In this document: piece by piece, positions 11,520 through 21,898 of the stretch
How positions within the stretch are numbered: the first letter of the stretch is position 1
Layout of the letters: the number at the start of each line of letters is the position of its first letter
NCBI GenBank assembly: GCA_963854735.1
Contig: OY978103.1
Span: 496,001-560,000 of the forward strand
DNA length: 64,000 nucleotides
From: Marvania coccoides
Lineage: Eukaryota > Chlorophyta > Trebouxiophyceae > Chlorellales > Chlorellaceae
Reading direction: 5' to 3'
Program-made: the position numbers and the translations under genes
Notes under the pieces: model-generated
Databases searched by the model: none
What the model was told of the DNA's origin: nothing
The model's input: the letters and a program-made list of their open reading frames with translations, nothing else

Positions 11520-11642
11520 TCTCACTTTGTAGCCCTGCTTGGCGAGGTGATACAGCGTTGCGCTGCCAGCAGCGCCTAACCCAACGACGATTACATCGTA
11601 CGCGGTGCTTTTCAAGTGTGATAGAGAGCGGAATGAAGGCAT
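10131..11642 (-). CDS. Sarcosine/N-methyl amino acid oxidase-like flavoenzyme
   Basis: Three exons, 11642-11526, 11461-10649 and 10520-10131, GT-AG introns, 439 residues. The family (monomeric sarcosine oxidase, pipecolate oxidase, N-methyltryptophan oxidase) oxidises secondary amines with FAD and oxygen, giving hydrogen peroxide. The FAD-binding Rossmann motif is Gly21-Leu-Gly23-Ala-Ala-Gly26, followed by His-Ser-Glu-Gly-Ser-Ser-His-Gly. Cys362 lies in the pattern Val-Cys-Met-Phe-Thr-Asn-Thr-Pro-Asp, the site of covalent flavin attachment in monomeric sarcosine oxidase. Phe-Ile-Leu-Asp-Tyr-His-Pro and Gly-His-Gly-Phe-Lys-Phe-Ala-Pro close the FAD domain. The C-terminus Ser-Gln-Leu-Phe is not a peroxisomal PTS1. 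The start is the ATG just ahead of the Rossmann strand. Which amine it oxidises cannot be told. Confidence 0.85.
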
Positions 11643-11947
11643 GAACAAGGAGAATTTTTTTAAGAGTGTTCAGCTCTCTTTTCGCCAACAGTCCCATCAC
11701 AAATTCGTCACAGCATTTAAAATATTTTTTTACAGAACCAATTTATACAAATTAGCCTGCCTCGTCCGTTTCAGATTTTGGTTTAAAATACTTCAAAACC
11801 GTGTCAGGCGACCAAGCAGGTGCTTATGAAAAAAACAGTGCTCCGTTAAACAAGGTGAAGTTTCCTGTGGAACCAAGGCAGCGAGGGGCCTGATCTTTTG
11901 GCTTCGAAATCCTCGATTTAATCCCTCAAAACAGTTGTCAGTGAAAG
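11643..11947. promoter_or_regulatory. Shared upstream region of a divergent gene pair
   Basis: About 300 bases between the start of the sarcosine-oxidase-like gene (minus strand) and CHMP5 (plus strand). It must hold both promoters. It is AT-rich with long A/T runs and I see no individual element that I can name. Confidence 0.45.
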
Positions 11948-12755
11948 ATGAGGCGGATTTTTGGAGCCAAGAAGGAAGTGAAGCCTCCTCCTTCCTTGGA
12001 CGAGGCCACAGACAACCTGAACAAACGCGGCGACGTGTGAGTTTGGACACTAAAATCCATCGATCGAGTTTTATTTTTATTCTCATCATTTGTTCTGTGC
12101 CTCCCTCAGCACCCTCATATCATTTTTTACTCTCAATTTCTCTCACCACAGTCTCGACGAGAAGGTCCGCAAGCTGGACGAGCAGTTGATGAAGCACCGA
12201 GACGTGATTCGGAGGACCCGCCCGGGGCCAGCGCAGGAAGCCGCCAAGCGGCGCGCGCTGACGGTGCTGCGGCAGAAGCGGCTGTACGAACAGCAGCGTG
12301 ACCAGCTGTACAACCAGCAGTTCTCGGTGGAGAGCGCAGCCAACACGATGCAGAGCATGCAGGACAACATCCAGGTGGTGGCAGCCATGCAGACGGGGGC
12401 CACAGCGATGAAGCAGATGATGAAGACGCACAAGGAGCTCAATCCGGACGAGGTTTGGAAGACCATGGACCAAATGCAGGACCTGGCAGCCGACTTTGAA
12501 GAAATTCAAGATGCCATGGCGTCCTACTCTGCCCCGCTGGAAGTTGACGAAGAGGAGCTCATGGGGGAGTTGGACGCGCTGGAGGACGAGGTGATGGCGG
12601 AGGGGGCGTCGGCGGGCGGCGTGCCGGCGTATTTACAAGAGGTTGACCTATCGGAGGCGGCAGCAGCGCCGGTGGGGCCCATTGCGCCCACAGAAGCGCC
12701 GCAGACGGCGGGCGCGGTGGACGAGTTTGGGCTGCCGATGCCGCAGCGCACGTGA
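11948..12755 (+). CDS. CHMP5: ESCRT-III-associated protein CHMP5/VPS60
   Basis: Two exons, 11948-12036 and 12152-12755, one GT-AG intron, 230 residues against about 219 in animals. CHMP5/VPS60 is a late-acting Snf7-family protein that recruits LIP5/Vta1 and promotes Vps4 disassembly of ESCRT-III on endosomes. The N-terminus Met-Arg-Arg-Ile-Phe-Gly with following lysines, the Leu-Asp-Glu-Lys-Val-Arg-Lys-Leu-Asp helix, the basic first half (Arg-Arg-Thr-Arg-Pro-Gly) and the acidic C-terminal half with Asp-Glu-Glu-Glu-Leu-Met-Gly-Glu-Leu are all typical. The last residues, Val-Asp-Glu-Phe-Gly-Leu-Pro-Met-Pro, resemble the CHMP5 tail. Confidence 0.92.
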
Positions 12756-13098
12756 GGTGGGGGTGGAGTAGAAATATATGCCCTTTAAGAATAATAAAAA
12801 TTTGAATAATAGTGGTTGACGGCAATAGAACTGCTTTACTTGAACTTTTTTTTAACTATCATCCTTTCTCTTTTGTGACTAGCTGTATATCGGTGTACTC
12901 TTTCTTTCTTTTTCTTTGCAGTTTGTTTTCTTTTTTTTTCACAGACTGCAACGACGGCATTTTTTTATACAATAAAATATCTCAAAGTAGAAAAGTTAAC
13001 GCCGCTGCATAAAAAGGTGAAAACTGCAAACTGCCCTTGGGTCGAATACTGTACAAAAACCGTACAGCGCACAAACAACTGCCCAAGTAAGAAAGCAT
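12756..13098. other. Convergent 3' flanks of CHMP5 and ankyrin gene
   Basis: Intergenic stretch between two converging genes. It contains pyrimidine-rich and AT-rich runs and AATAAA-like strings on both strands that could serve 3' processing. No gene is seen. Confidence 0.4.
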
Positions 13099-14037
13099 TT
13101 ACTGCCCTCCATTCAACACAACGCCCATGTGCTGCCGCTTCTCGCACAGCCATGCCCCCAGCTGCGACCCCACAATGCGCTGCTTCGTTGCCTCGTCGAA
13201 CCCAGGCAGCCCCATCCCCTCCATCGCGTGTTTAAACGCCAGCAGCGCCGCCTGCACCCGCTGACGAAACTCCTCAGGCGCCGCCGCCAGCAGCTCCCTC
13301 TCCACGTCGTAAGGACACTCCATGCCGCCTGCGGGGCTCTCCGCAAACGCTAGCATAGCTTTTACGACGCTGCTGGGCGGGGCCACATCAGCTGCCGTGA
13401 GGCTCCACCGGCTGGGCACCGAAGGGTCAGCGCCGCACATCAGCAGCGTGGCGCACAGCGCAGGGTTGTTTAAGCTGGCGGAATGATGCACGGCCGTCCA
13501 GCAATCGTTCCACTCGCCATTTTCGCCGTTGTATTGGCCGCTCTTTAAGCGCCGCTCGATTTCGTAAATGGGAGCTCCAGCCTGCGTCTCCTCCAGCGGG
13601 AACGCCCGCGCCCCCGCCCAGTCGTTGCTTGGCGCCCCCAAGGACAGGAGAAAGCGCGCCATGTCGACTTGGCCGCGCTCTGCCGCAGCCAGCAGCGGCG
13701 ATTTGCCCCGGCCGACGTGGCAGTGTTCTCGATGGTCGAAGCTGGCCCCAGCTAGGAGAAGGAGCTGTGCGATGTGGACGTGTCCTAGCGCAGCTGCGAG
13801 GTTGAGGGGTGGGCCGCCGAGGTGGATGTCGTCGGAAGTGGGAGACGCCAAGTCGGGGGAGTGCTGCAGCATTCTCTGGACCTCTGCGGTGTTGCCCTCG
13901 GCGATCAGGTTTCTCAGGCGAGTTTTTTCTTTCAAAACAGCTGCTTTTTCCTCCGCAATAGTTGCTGCGAGCACATAAGGATCGCCTGAGTTTAATTTCA
14001 GGCTTTCAAAAGCCTCGAAAAGCTGCCTGTCTCCCAT
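13099..14037 (-). CDS. Ankyrin-repeat protein
   Basis: A single-exon gene of 312 residues starting at the ATG at 14037; the frame is open farther upstream to 14217, but that part is AT-rich and unlike coding DNA here, so I left it out. Ankyrin-type repeats are recognisable by Pro-Leu-Asn-Leu-Ala-Ala-Ala-Leu-Gly-His, Ser-Pro-Leu-Leu-Ala-Ala-Ala-Glu-Arg-Gly, and Thr-Ala-Val-His-His-Ser-Ala-Ser followed by Leu-Met-Cys-Gly-Ala-Asp-Pro. The last 70 residues (Arg-Gln-Arg-Val-Gln-Ala-Ala-Leu-Leu-Ala-Phe onward) form a helical tail comparable to the tail of the ankyrin protein at 33082-34083, so the two may be paralogues. A protein-binding role is the only safe inference. Confidence 0.75.
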   Translation of the reverse strand: MGDRQLFEAFESLKLNSGDPYVLAATIAEEKAAVLKEKTRLRNLIAEGNTAEVQRMLQHSPDLASPTSDDIHLGGPPLNLAAALGHVHIAQLLLLAGASFDHREHCHVGRGKSPLLAAAERGQVDMARFLLSLGAPSNDWAGARAFPLEETQAGAPIYEIERRLKSGQYNGENGEWNDCWTAVHHSASLNNPALCATLLMCGADPSVPSRWSLTAADVAPPSSVVKAMLAFAESPAGGMECPYDVERELLAAAPEEFRQRVQAALLAFKHAMEGMGLPGFDEATKQRIVGSQLGAWLCEKRQHMGVVLNGGQ

Positions 14038-14482
14038 CTCTGGAAATGATTTAAGTGTCTTGGTGGTTTTGAGAATATAGGTCACCAGTGTTGATATTTT
14101 AGAGAAAATGGAAAATAGCTCAAAAAAAAAAAGCCCAAGAAACAAATTTCGCTCACGGATGGGTTTTTGGGGAAATTGAGGCCACAATAAAATAGAATAA
14201 AATACATAACACCGCATCCTTGCGAAATTTATGTTTTCTGAGCCCCCATAAAGTTTAATTTGATCACTTTTTTCGTTTCGATTTAATTTTGCTTTTGTTC
14301 TTCTCTTTGTTTCGTTCTATCTCATTAATACGCGAAGCAAAATGGCAGGAGCGGCGCAATTTCTGCAGCAAGGCATCGCTGACCCTGCACTCTAAAAAAA
14401 TAACCCCAAACAACGCGATCATTTTTCTCCGAGGCTGGACAGATACCTTCCTGGGTGATACTGCTCCTTCTCATCCTTCCTT
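14038..14482. other. Upstream region of ankyrin gene and of an unknown gene
   Basis: Divergent promoter region, AT-rich near 14100-14330. An ATG at 14341 opens a 17-codon frame that stops at 14392-14394. It could be a first exon or a short upstream ORF of the next gene, but I found no splice pair that joins it in frame. Confidence 0.35.
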
Positions 14483-14590
14483 TTGGTCTTCCCTGCACAG
14501 CCTCGGTCCGCTGGCATCTCCGCGCTTGCAGCAGCCTTCTCCAGCGCCGCCCCGCTGCTGTTTTCCGCCAATGCACAGGAGCCCAATAAA

Positions 14591-15226
14591 ATGGACGCCG
14601 CCGTCGCTGAGGCTCTCTTGGGCACAACCGCATTTTGGGCTGCGCTGATCGACGTGGACTGGGCCACCAAGGAAGCCCACAAACCTGCGCGCTATGCTGT
14701 TCTCCGCATGGCGACCCCAGCTGTGCAGAATGCGATGCTGGAGGCCACCACAGCGATGCCCGCCCGCCTGGAGGGCGCAGGGGCTGGGAATAACATCGAC
14801 CCAAGCTTGAAGCTGGGGCTGCAGGCGGCGGTGCTGGCAGCACAAGCGGCCTGCCACACCGCTTTCACTGTGAGGGCTCAGCACGCTCGGCGCATTCTCA
14901 CCCGGCCTGAAGTCACCAAATGGGTCATACCTGCCGCGAAAACTATGACGGCGGTGGTGCGGGGCGTAAGAGAGGCTCTCACGGAGCATTCTGGCGCCTG
15001 GGGGCCGCCGATCGAGGTAGGAGCCACGGCCCCTCTTGGCAGGCAAAAAATTTGGGGGATTGTGGGCATTACGCAGCACTCGCTGCTGCAGCGCAGCGGC
15101 GAGGCGATCAAGCTTGCAGACGCGAATTCGGCGGCGGTAGCTGCTTCCATGATGGGCATCGGTCCTCAGCTGCCTGCGCTCGCTCGCTCGCATGCATGCA
15201 TACATGATCTCACATCGGATTGCTGA
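14591..15226 (+). CDS. Protein of unknown function
   Basis: The first ATG of a long open frame gives 211 residues. The frame is open back to about 14483 and that extension has Ala-Leu-Ala-Ala-Ala-Phe-Ser-Ser-Ala-Ala, so a spliced 5' exon coding for a signal or transit peptide is possible; the true start is uncertain. I do not recognise the family. The protein is alanine-rich and mostly helical, with a notable conserved-looking block Ala-Arg-Tyr-Ala-Val-Leu-Arg-Met and a C-terminal block with Lys-Ile-Trp-Gly-Ile-Val-Gly-Ile. It is followed at 15265 and 15311 by two copies of a 15-base direct repeat. Confidence 0.5.
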   Translation: MDAAVAEALLGTTAFWAALIDVDWATKEAHKPARYAVLRMATPAVQNAMLEATTAMPARLEGAGAGNNIDPSLKLGLQAAVLAAQAACHTAFTVRAQHARRILTRPEVTKWVIPAAKTMTAVVRGVREALTEHSGAWGPPIEVGATAPLGRQKIWGIVGITQHSLLQRSGEAIKLADANSAAVAASMMGIGPQLPALARSHACIHDLTSDC

Positions 15227-15264
15227 TAATAGTGGCGCAAACCGTTAGGCTCAAACCAAAGCGG

Positions 15265-15325
15265 CAAGTTAAGCTTGACCGTGAGGCAGCGGAATGGGTC
15301 TGGAAATTTACAAGTTAAGCTTGAC
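15265..15325. repeat. Short direct repeat, two copies of 15 bases
   Basis: The string CAAGTTAAGCTTGAC occurs at 15265-15279 and again at 15311-15325. The bases just before the second copy (GGGTCTGGAAATTTACAA) recur almost exactly near 18799-18815, so this may be a remnant of a dispersed element. Confidence 0.5.
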
Positions 15326-15429
15326 GTCCAAAATTGTAAGGGATTTCCCCCCTTCAAATCGAAGGGTTAAATATGCCACGCTGCACGGCGGAGTTCTGTA
15401 AATTTGATTGCTGTTTTAAACACAGTTTT

Positions 15430-15660
15430 TCAATAGTTTGGGGCAGTTGATATTGCTGGTACCGGTTCTCCAAATGTGAAGTCGGCGAAGTGGAATTGAA
15501 ATGATACAGGCTTTTGAAAAAAGAGCGTTTCGGGACCAGGCCAGGTCTTACAGCCCACCCCCTCGTCCGCGACAGATTGAAGTCCTTTTGAAGTTCGAGA
15601 GAGAAGGCGCAAAAACTTCTCCAGCTTCTCGAGCTCCTCCTCCAGGCTCACATTTGCCAT
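15430..15660 (-). CDS. Possible small coiled-coil protein
   Basis: A 76-residue frame starting at an ATG at 15660. Its N-terminus has heptad-like Leu/Glu spacing (Leu-Glu-Glu-Glu-Leu-Glu-Lys-Leu-Glu), fitting a short coiled coil; the C-terminal half is aromatic-rich and has no clear structure. It lies upstream of DET1 on the opposite strand. GC content over the frame is higher than in the flanks, which supports coding, but the length is short and no family is known to me. Confidence 0.35.
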   Translation of the reverse strand: MANVSLEEELEKLEKFLRLLSRTSKGLQSVADEGVGCKTWPGPETLFFQKPVSFQFHFADFTFGEPVPAISTAPNY

Positions 15661-15832
15661 TTTATTAAATATAATAAAATACAATAAAACATAAAATTTC
15701 AATATAAAGCTGCAGCAGAGGGCCAGTGAGCTGATGACCGCGAGCACATAATTTCACATAAATTAACCATATCGCGCCGCAAATGCACGCAAATTCCGCC
15801 GTCCAGTCGGCTCCATTCACCGCACGCATGCA

Positions 15833-18044
15833 ATGAAGCGCAAGCGGGAGAGCGAGCCCGGCAATTTGGCGCTGCGCCTCGCCCAGAGGGAACTTGTGGG
15901 TGCGCCGCCGGCAGCAGCGGTGAGCCTCATTTCCGACACAATTTCCACAATTTTTACCTCTAAATGTCGCGTTTAATTATGTTCATCATGTCTCATATTT
16001 TCAACCCTCAAACCTACTAAATAAAAATAAAAAAACGCAGGTAAACAAGAGTCGACGCCTCTTTGAGAGCGTGGTGCCCAACGCAGTCATCAGGGGAGTG
16101 GCCCCTCCCCCGGGGCACTGCATCGCGCGGTTCACCCCTTGCGGCCGCTTCCTCGTTTCTTTCGACGCCCTGCGCAACGAGGTCGTGCTTCACACCTACA
16201 GGGGCCTCAACACCGCCACCAGCTCTGAAGACCCAGAATTCGAAACAGAAAAGGAAACAGGCCCGCCTGCCGCTGCTGCAGGAGCACCCCAAACAGGGCC
16301 TTTCTCTGCCCTACCGCCAGCTGCAACCTCAGTTCCTGCCGCCGCAGCATCGCCAGCAGCACAGCAGCCGCAATTCCCTGCCCGCGGCAGCAATTCCTCT
16401 TCCGCAGCCCAACCCTCGAACACAAGCGCGCCGCCGCAGCCTTCTACACGGCCCCCTCGCCCCCACCGCCCGCCGCCCCCCTCCATCACCTTTGAGGACG
16501 CTTTTTCGGTGCACACGAGGGTCTCTGTAGTCACGGGGCTCGACGAGCAACTTTTCGCCTTTTGCGTGGTGGTTCAAGACGATTACTTGGTGCTGGCGTC
16601 CTCCACCCCCGATGCGCGGCCCATAGAGGGTGGGGAAGAGGGGGTTTGGATGGGGGTGTCGGAGTGCGTCACATTCCACTGCCTTCACATGATGTCTGGT
16701 ACAGTATTGGATAGAATTACGTTACCAGCGGACAGTATGCACCTCACACACCACCAAGGTGCGGTGTCGCTGCTGGGGGACACCATGGCGGTGGTGGCGC
16801 CTTCCCAGCAGAGCATCTACTTGGTGAAAATCGGCGGAGATGGGCGGTTTAAGTTATTTCGCACGCTGGGGCGGCAGTGCAGGCCGGACGACGCGGCGGC
16901 GGCGTCAGCGCAGGTGGCCGTGGAGCGCCGCGCCATGGAGGAAGAAAGGAGGAGAAGGCGGCGGCGGGCGGCGGCGGCGGGAGAAGGCGCAGCAGGCGGC
17001 TCAGCGGGAGACTCTTCTGGCGCTTTGTACAGCCCTATGGAGGCGGAGGAGGAGGATGGAGATGCACAGCAGCACCCTCCACCAGCAGCGACAGCGGCGG
17101 CGGCGGGGAACGGCGAGGAGGAGGCCCAAATGGGGGTCCCAGTGGCTCAGATCGTCGGGGGCGCCGCCGGGCTGGAAGAGCCCCCCTCCCCCTTCTTAGA
17201 AGGCCTCAAGCAGCGGCTCATGGCGCACCTGTACCTTCTCGCGTTGGAATCGAGCAGTTCAAGCAGCACAGGCGGCGCCGGGGACGGTGGAAGCGGCGAG
17301 TCCCCGCCGGGACCGCCCACTGCCACACAGCAGCAGTCAGTGCGCTCCCTCAGCACCTTTTACTACCTATACAACGTGCACCTGGATTTAGAGATCCAGG
17401 GCGCGGTCCTCATTGACCCTACCCGACTTCTCATCTCCTGGCTGCCGCCCGTGACGGCCCCCGGCCAGTCCCCGCCGACGCTGCGAGTGCGCGGCTTGCA
17501 CATGCTGTTTAACGTGGAGACGACCTCCGTGGAGCGCGTGTTCGAGTACGGCAGCCCCTCCTTCGCGATGTGGTGCCTTGACACCCCCACAGCGGCACTG
17601 GGCGGCGGCCCCTGCAACGATTGGGAGCGGCAACTCGTCCCCGGGCTGTGGGGCCGCCACCTGCGGCTGAAAGACCCGCCGTCCCGCGGGGGAGGCACCG
17701 GGGCGAGCCACTGTGGGTGCCAGATGCGGCAGTCCAGTCCTTACCTGGACCCAGAGTTGTTTCAGTTCGATGAGAGGGCGGTAACTCGGGACTTGATTCC
17801 CAGGCCTCCCCTGCACCGCGCCGCCAAGTTCGTGGCGCGGGCGTGGCCGGAGCGGCTGCGGTTCAAGTTCGACCCGGACGATGTGGGCGGTGAGGCGGGC
17901 GCGGCGGTGCGGCAGGGGGGCGACGGGGGGCGCAACGAGGTGGTGTTCATTTTTCACCCCGCTGCGCCGTTTGCGATGGCGGTGCTGGAGGCCGCGGAGA
18001 CGGGGCTGGCGGATGAGCTGGCGTTCTACACCCACGCCAGCTGA
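15833..18044 (+). CDS. DET1: DET1 homologue (light signalling / CRL4 ubiquitin ligase component)
   Basis: Two exons, 15833-15919 and 16041-18044, GT-AG, 696 residues. DET1 is a nuclear protein that joins DDB1 and COP10/DDA1 in CUL4 ubiquitin-ligase assemblies and represses light responses in plants. Family features: near the N-terminus, an Arg-Leu-Phe-Glu-Ser-Val-Val-Pro-Asn block, then Ile-Ala-Arg-Phe-Thr-Pro-Cys-Gly-Arg-Phe-Leu-Val-Ser-Phe. At the C-terminus, Ser-Pro-Tyr-Leu-Asp-Pro-Glu-Leu-Phe-Gln-Phe-Asp-Glu-Arg and Arg-Phe-Lys-Phe-Asp-Pro. Three low-complexity insertions (Pro/Ala/Ser-rich around 80-165, Arg/Ala-rich around 305-370, and a Ser/Gly stretch) make it longer than the roughly 540 residues of plant DET1. 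A basic first exon (Lys-Arg-Lys-Arg) could be a nuclear signal. Confidence 0.85.
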
Positions 18045-19083
18045 GGGCAGCCTTGTTTTACACGCCATGATGATGACACGTCAAATATAAAACTTTACGT
18101 AAAGTATACCTTATAATAGCGTTTATTTCTTCGAATTCGACCGCTTTTCTTTTTGTCCTTTCCTCTTTTATTCTTGTTTTCTTTCAATTTTATTTTTATT
18201 TCATTGTTACTTCGATTTTCTTTTTGGATCATGATGCTGTTTCAAATGCTGTGAACCAAATATTTGATTGATTCACTGTTTGTAAATTCCCAGGGCCATC
18301 CATGGGACCCGTCACCCTTGCAATCTCCATCCTCGGGACCATGGGGAATAAGGAGCACGTGGCCAAAAATGACTTTCCACGAGAGGCTAAAAGTAAACAA
18401 AAACGAAAGAAGAGCAAGGGAGATACGAAGCAGAACGCGTGCATTGGAGGCAAATTTCATAGCAGCATTGGCTGGCGTGAAAGACCACAACATACAAAAA
18501 CACAGCTGCGTATTACTCTTTAGCGCGTCGGTAGCATGTGGATGGTATCACATACGTTCATTCTGTAAAGATCGCATTTCGGTTCCATACAAGGGGGCGT
18601 TTTCTCGACCCAACGCCAGCGGTTACGCCATGACCCACTCCTATATTATAGGGTTAACCATTCCGGACCATTTATATTCTAAATGAAAAATTTATTGATT
18701 AGTTAGTCACGCTCACCAAAATATAACTAGCAAGTTCTAAAGCCAGGCCAGAAACTCTGGCATTCGATCTGCCCCTGGGAGACCGGCGGCGGCAAGATGG
18801 GTCTGGGAATTTACAATTAAGAAAGTAAAAACATGTGAAACTGTGTATACAGCGTTCAATATATAAATCCACTTGAAAAATCCGTGATAATCCTACTAGT
18901 AATGTTTCAATAATAGGGCCCGGGCGTTGCAGGCTCTCATGCATGCATATACACGCCTGTAAAAAGAATTTAGAAAAGAATAACTGTTTTTCTAAGCAAG
19001 CATCATTGCAATCATTCATTTAAATCAAGATGCACTCTTTATTCAGAATATTTAGAATTTATAATAAAATCCGGCCGCTGTTC
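18045..19083. other. Long intergenic region without a supported gene
   Basis: About 1 kb between DET1 and the PAO gene. Short frames exist on both strands (for example plus 18302-18523, with a Lys/Arg-rich stretch) but none shows a family pattern. A string close to CTGGGAATTTACAA occurs inverted at about 18282-18296 and direct at about 18803-18815, related to the sequence beside the 15.3 kb repeat. No tRNA or snRNA pattern was found by eye. Confidence 0.4.
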
Positions 19084-21151
19084 TCATGGAACGGCGGCTA
19101 GCTTGACCTGCTCAACGCCTGCTCCTAAGAGGCCGGTCACCCGCTCCCCCTCGCGCAGCCCGCTGACGTACGCTCCCAGCACGGTGGCCGGCCATTCACT
19201 AGCAGCCTCTCCGGCAAACATGAGACGTCCCATGGGGGCAGCCAGGGCGTCTGTGATATTCCTCGAGTTTCCAACCGCGTAGAACGAGTAGCCTGCAGAG
19301 AAAATAAAATGGTCATTTTGAAGGAAATATATGGAAGAACGAAAAATAAAGAAAGAAATCTGATTTAGAATAACTTGCTTCCGAGGGACCAGGGATCAGA
19401 AGCCCAGCGGGTGATGAAATACTGGATGGGCGAGGCGATTTGTTGAGATGATTCAGGATACATCGACTGCAGCGTGCTGAAGATGGATGCGAGAGTTTCT
19501 TCGTCAGATAGGGCCTCGATGCGGCGGGCGGTGTCGGCGGCGTTCAGGGCCACCAGCACAGGCATTTCCTGCGGTAGAATAGAGATTTAATTAAAATAAG
19601 AGTTCAGCTACGACATCCACGAATTAACAGAAAAGGGAAGGGGACAAGAAGAAATTTTATCTCTCCTACCAGAGTGCGGTTGTTGTTGAGGAAGAGAGAC
19701 CACTCGCCGCCGAGGTCTGGCATTTCCCGGGAGATGAAGTCAGTGGCGTTCCAGAACGGCTTGTCATACACCAGAATCACTTTATTCAGCAGGCCCATGC
19801 CCTGCAAAAAATAAACACAGCGGAGAAATATAATCCATAAAATTGATTAAAACAAGACGAAATTAACTATCCTCGGAGACTGGGCATATGAATAAAATTG
19901 AGCTCGAACGAATTTTCTGTTTAAAAATGCAGCAGCTGTCTCACCATGTCTGCGATGGCCTGCAGCTTCTCGGAGGGCAGCGGCGGGTCAAAGCGAACTT
20001 TGCCCTCTTTCAAGCAGCCGAGAGACGTCGTTGTGATGGCGTACTTAGCATAGAACACTGTGCCATCAGCTGCGATAACGCGCACGCCAGTCGGATCCTG
20101 CTCAATGGCGGTGACAGGGGTGTTGTATCGAATATCAAGCCCAGCCTGCATGATGTTGGTCAGCGAGTCAAAACCGTCCTTCAGCAGCACGTCAATGGCT
20201 GGCAGGATCTTGGCGTCGCCGTAGCGCAGGGAGGACAGCTCGGTCATATTAGCATTGAGAAGGGTCTGGAAAGAGAGGAAGAAGAAAAATAAAATAAAAT
20301 TTGTAGTGGAAGCCACCGTGGGTGACCTTTATTCCAAACAAGCTGCAAACTTGGTTGGTTCTCTCACCTGGTAGTTTGTGTGGGCGATGAGGTTGGTGGT
20401 CTCGGTCTGCGCAGGCGTGAGCCCGTTCTTGGCCAGGAACTCTTGGTAGATCTGATAAATTGAAACGTCCACGCTGTTTGGGTCGCTGCGCATGTCTTCA
20501 ATGCGACCTATCATGTCCTCCAGCCAGCCAGTATAGAGGAAAGCCCTGGAGGACATGTCCGCAGCAGGGGTGCCGTCAGACTGGAAGGTAGCTGATGAAA
20601 AGTAGTCTTCCTCGGGGCTGAGGGGTGAGCCCAGCTTGACTGCAAGGTCATACAGAGCATTTCCAGGCATGCCGTCATGGATCCACATGGCGCCCTGGTC
20701 CACCCGCCCTGCGTTCATTCAAAAACAAGAAAGATGAAATTAAAGACTTGGAGCGGGGCAAATATTCTAGAGAAACTAATGTATTTGGATGAGAACACAA
20801 ACAGAAGAGGGGAAATAATCTGTTTCATGCTCACCATAGGGGGTTTTAACGGAGAACAGGCGGCCACCGCTACGGCCTCTGGCCTCCAGAATGATGACTT
20901 TGGCGTCGCTGTTGTCAGCCAGATACCGCCCAGCGGTAATGCCAGCCATTCCAGCCCCAATAATGACCTACAGAAAATAAAAACCACGCGAATAAAGACA
21001 CGCAGAGCCCAATCTGGGGGAAGCTTTTTTTATAACTAACCACGTCGGCCGGCGCAATGCTCTTGTCTGTTGAAGCTTTACCAGCGTGCCCAGTGGCTCC
21101 AATTTGGGAAGCTGCAGCGCAGAGCAGCAGCCCAAGGAGCAACGGCCTCAT
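19084..21151 (-). CDS. PAO: Secreted polyamine-oxidase-like flavin amine oxidase
   Basis: Seven exons: 21151-21041, 20967-20835, 20708-20368, 20265-19945, 19801-19670, 19568-19379 and 19292-19084; 478 residues. Polyamine oxidases oxidise spermine/spermidine with FAD, making hydrogen peroxide. A signal peptide is clear (hydrophobic Leu-rich residues 4-16, then Ala-rich). The FAD motif Gly41-Ala-Gly43-Met-Ala-Gly46 follows, then Glu-Ala-Arg-Gly-Arg-Ser-Gly-Gly-Arg. The downstream substrate domain has Trp-Ile-His, and the C-terminal FAD part has Gly-Ser-Tyr-Ser and Phe-Ala-Gly-Glu-Ala. Intron 6 (19378-19293) is GC-AG (donor A|GCAAGT) and only this join recreates Gly-Ser-Tyr-Ser. Intron 4 contains a short copy of an interspersed repeat at 19850-19892. 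An apoplastic or secretory location is inferred. Confidence 0.88.
19850..19892 (+). repeat. Short copy of interspersed repeat, inside PAO intron 4
   Basis: It shares the terminal block ATCCTCGGAG...TGGGCATATGAA with copies at 44980-45164, 45221-45277 and 54984-55164. It is only the 3' end of the element. Confidence 0.55.
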
Positions 21152-21898
21152 TTTGGGGCCGTAATCTGTGCGAGCGATTCCCTATGCCTTGAGACTTTTC
21201 AGCTGAACTTCCGCTCAAAATAGAAACAAGCCGCTCTTATTCCGATTTATTAAGAATTGGCTTGCGTTACGCCCTGATTTGTGGTAAAACCTCTCATTTC
21301 TGCGCCGCGTGCTCGCAGCAGCAAGCGCGTCAACTGACAGCTCCTAGGAATTACTTTTTTTTTTGTAAAAGAAAGTACTAAGAGAGAGGAGCATTCCTTT
21401 GTCCCATTTTATTTATAAAGCCTACAAACCGCTGTTAAGTTACTCTGTAACTGTTTCGTTTGCTTCAATCACGTCGCCTCCTCGTCTCCATGCGCTATAT
21501 TGTATGTGTATTTACGACAACAATATGCAGTATTATTTGGCTGGTGCTTTAGCATCGGGACTCTTTTGGGGAACAGGGGGGAAGCAGGGGAGAAAATGAA
21601 AAAAAGGAAGTGCGAGAGTTGCTTTTTGCGCAAAAAATGGTGCATACAGCCAAAATGTATATTAAAAAAAAAAATGAAGAACTCATCTTCTTGTCGCTTC
21701 ATTCAAGATAGTTTAGAATTTGCACCATAATAATACGTGAAGGCGCGTGCGACAAAATCAAAACACAGATTTCGCCAACGCGCCAAACCAACTAATTCGG
21801 GAGAACAGGAAAAAGAATTTCAGCCTAGTGTTGCGAAGGTGAAGTTGCAGGAAGAAAGTACAGCTGTAGTACACCCCCTCATCCATCCAAATCACGCC
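21152..21898. other. PAO promoter and calcium-ATPase 3' flank
   Basis: About 750 bases, AT-rich in most parts. Both flanking genes are on the minus strand. I see no gene and no repeat in it. Confidence 0.4.

Noticed and set aside
18045..19083. tRNA, snRNA or other RNA gene in the long intergenic region
   Set aside because: No cloverleaf, T-arm sequence or snRNA-like block was found by eye; a covariance-model search would be needed to exclude one.
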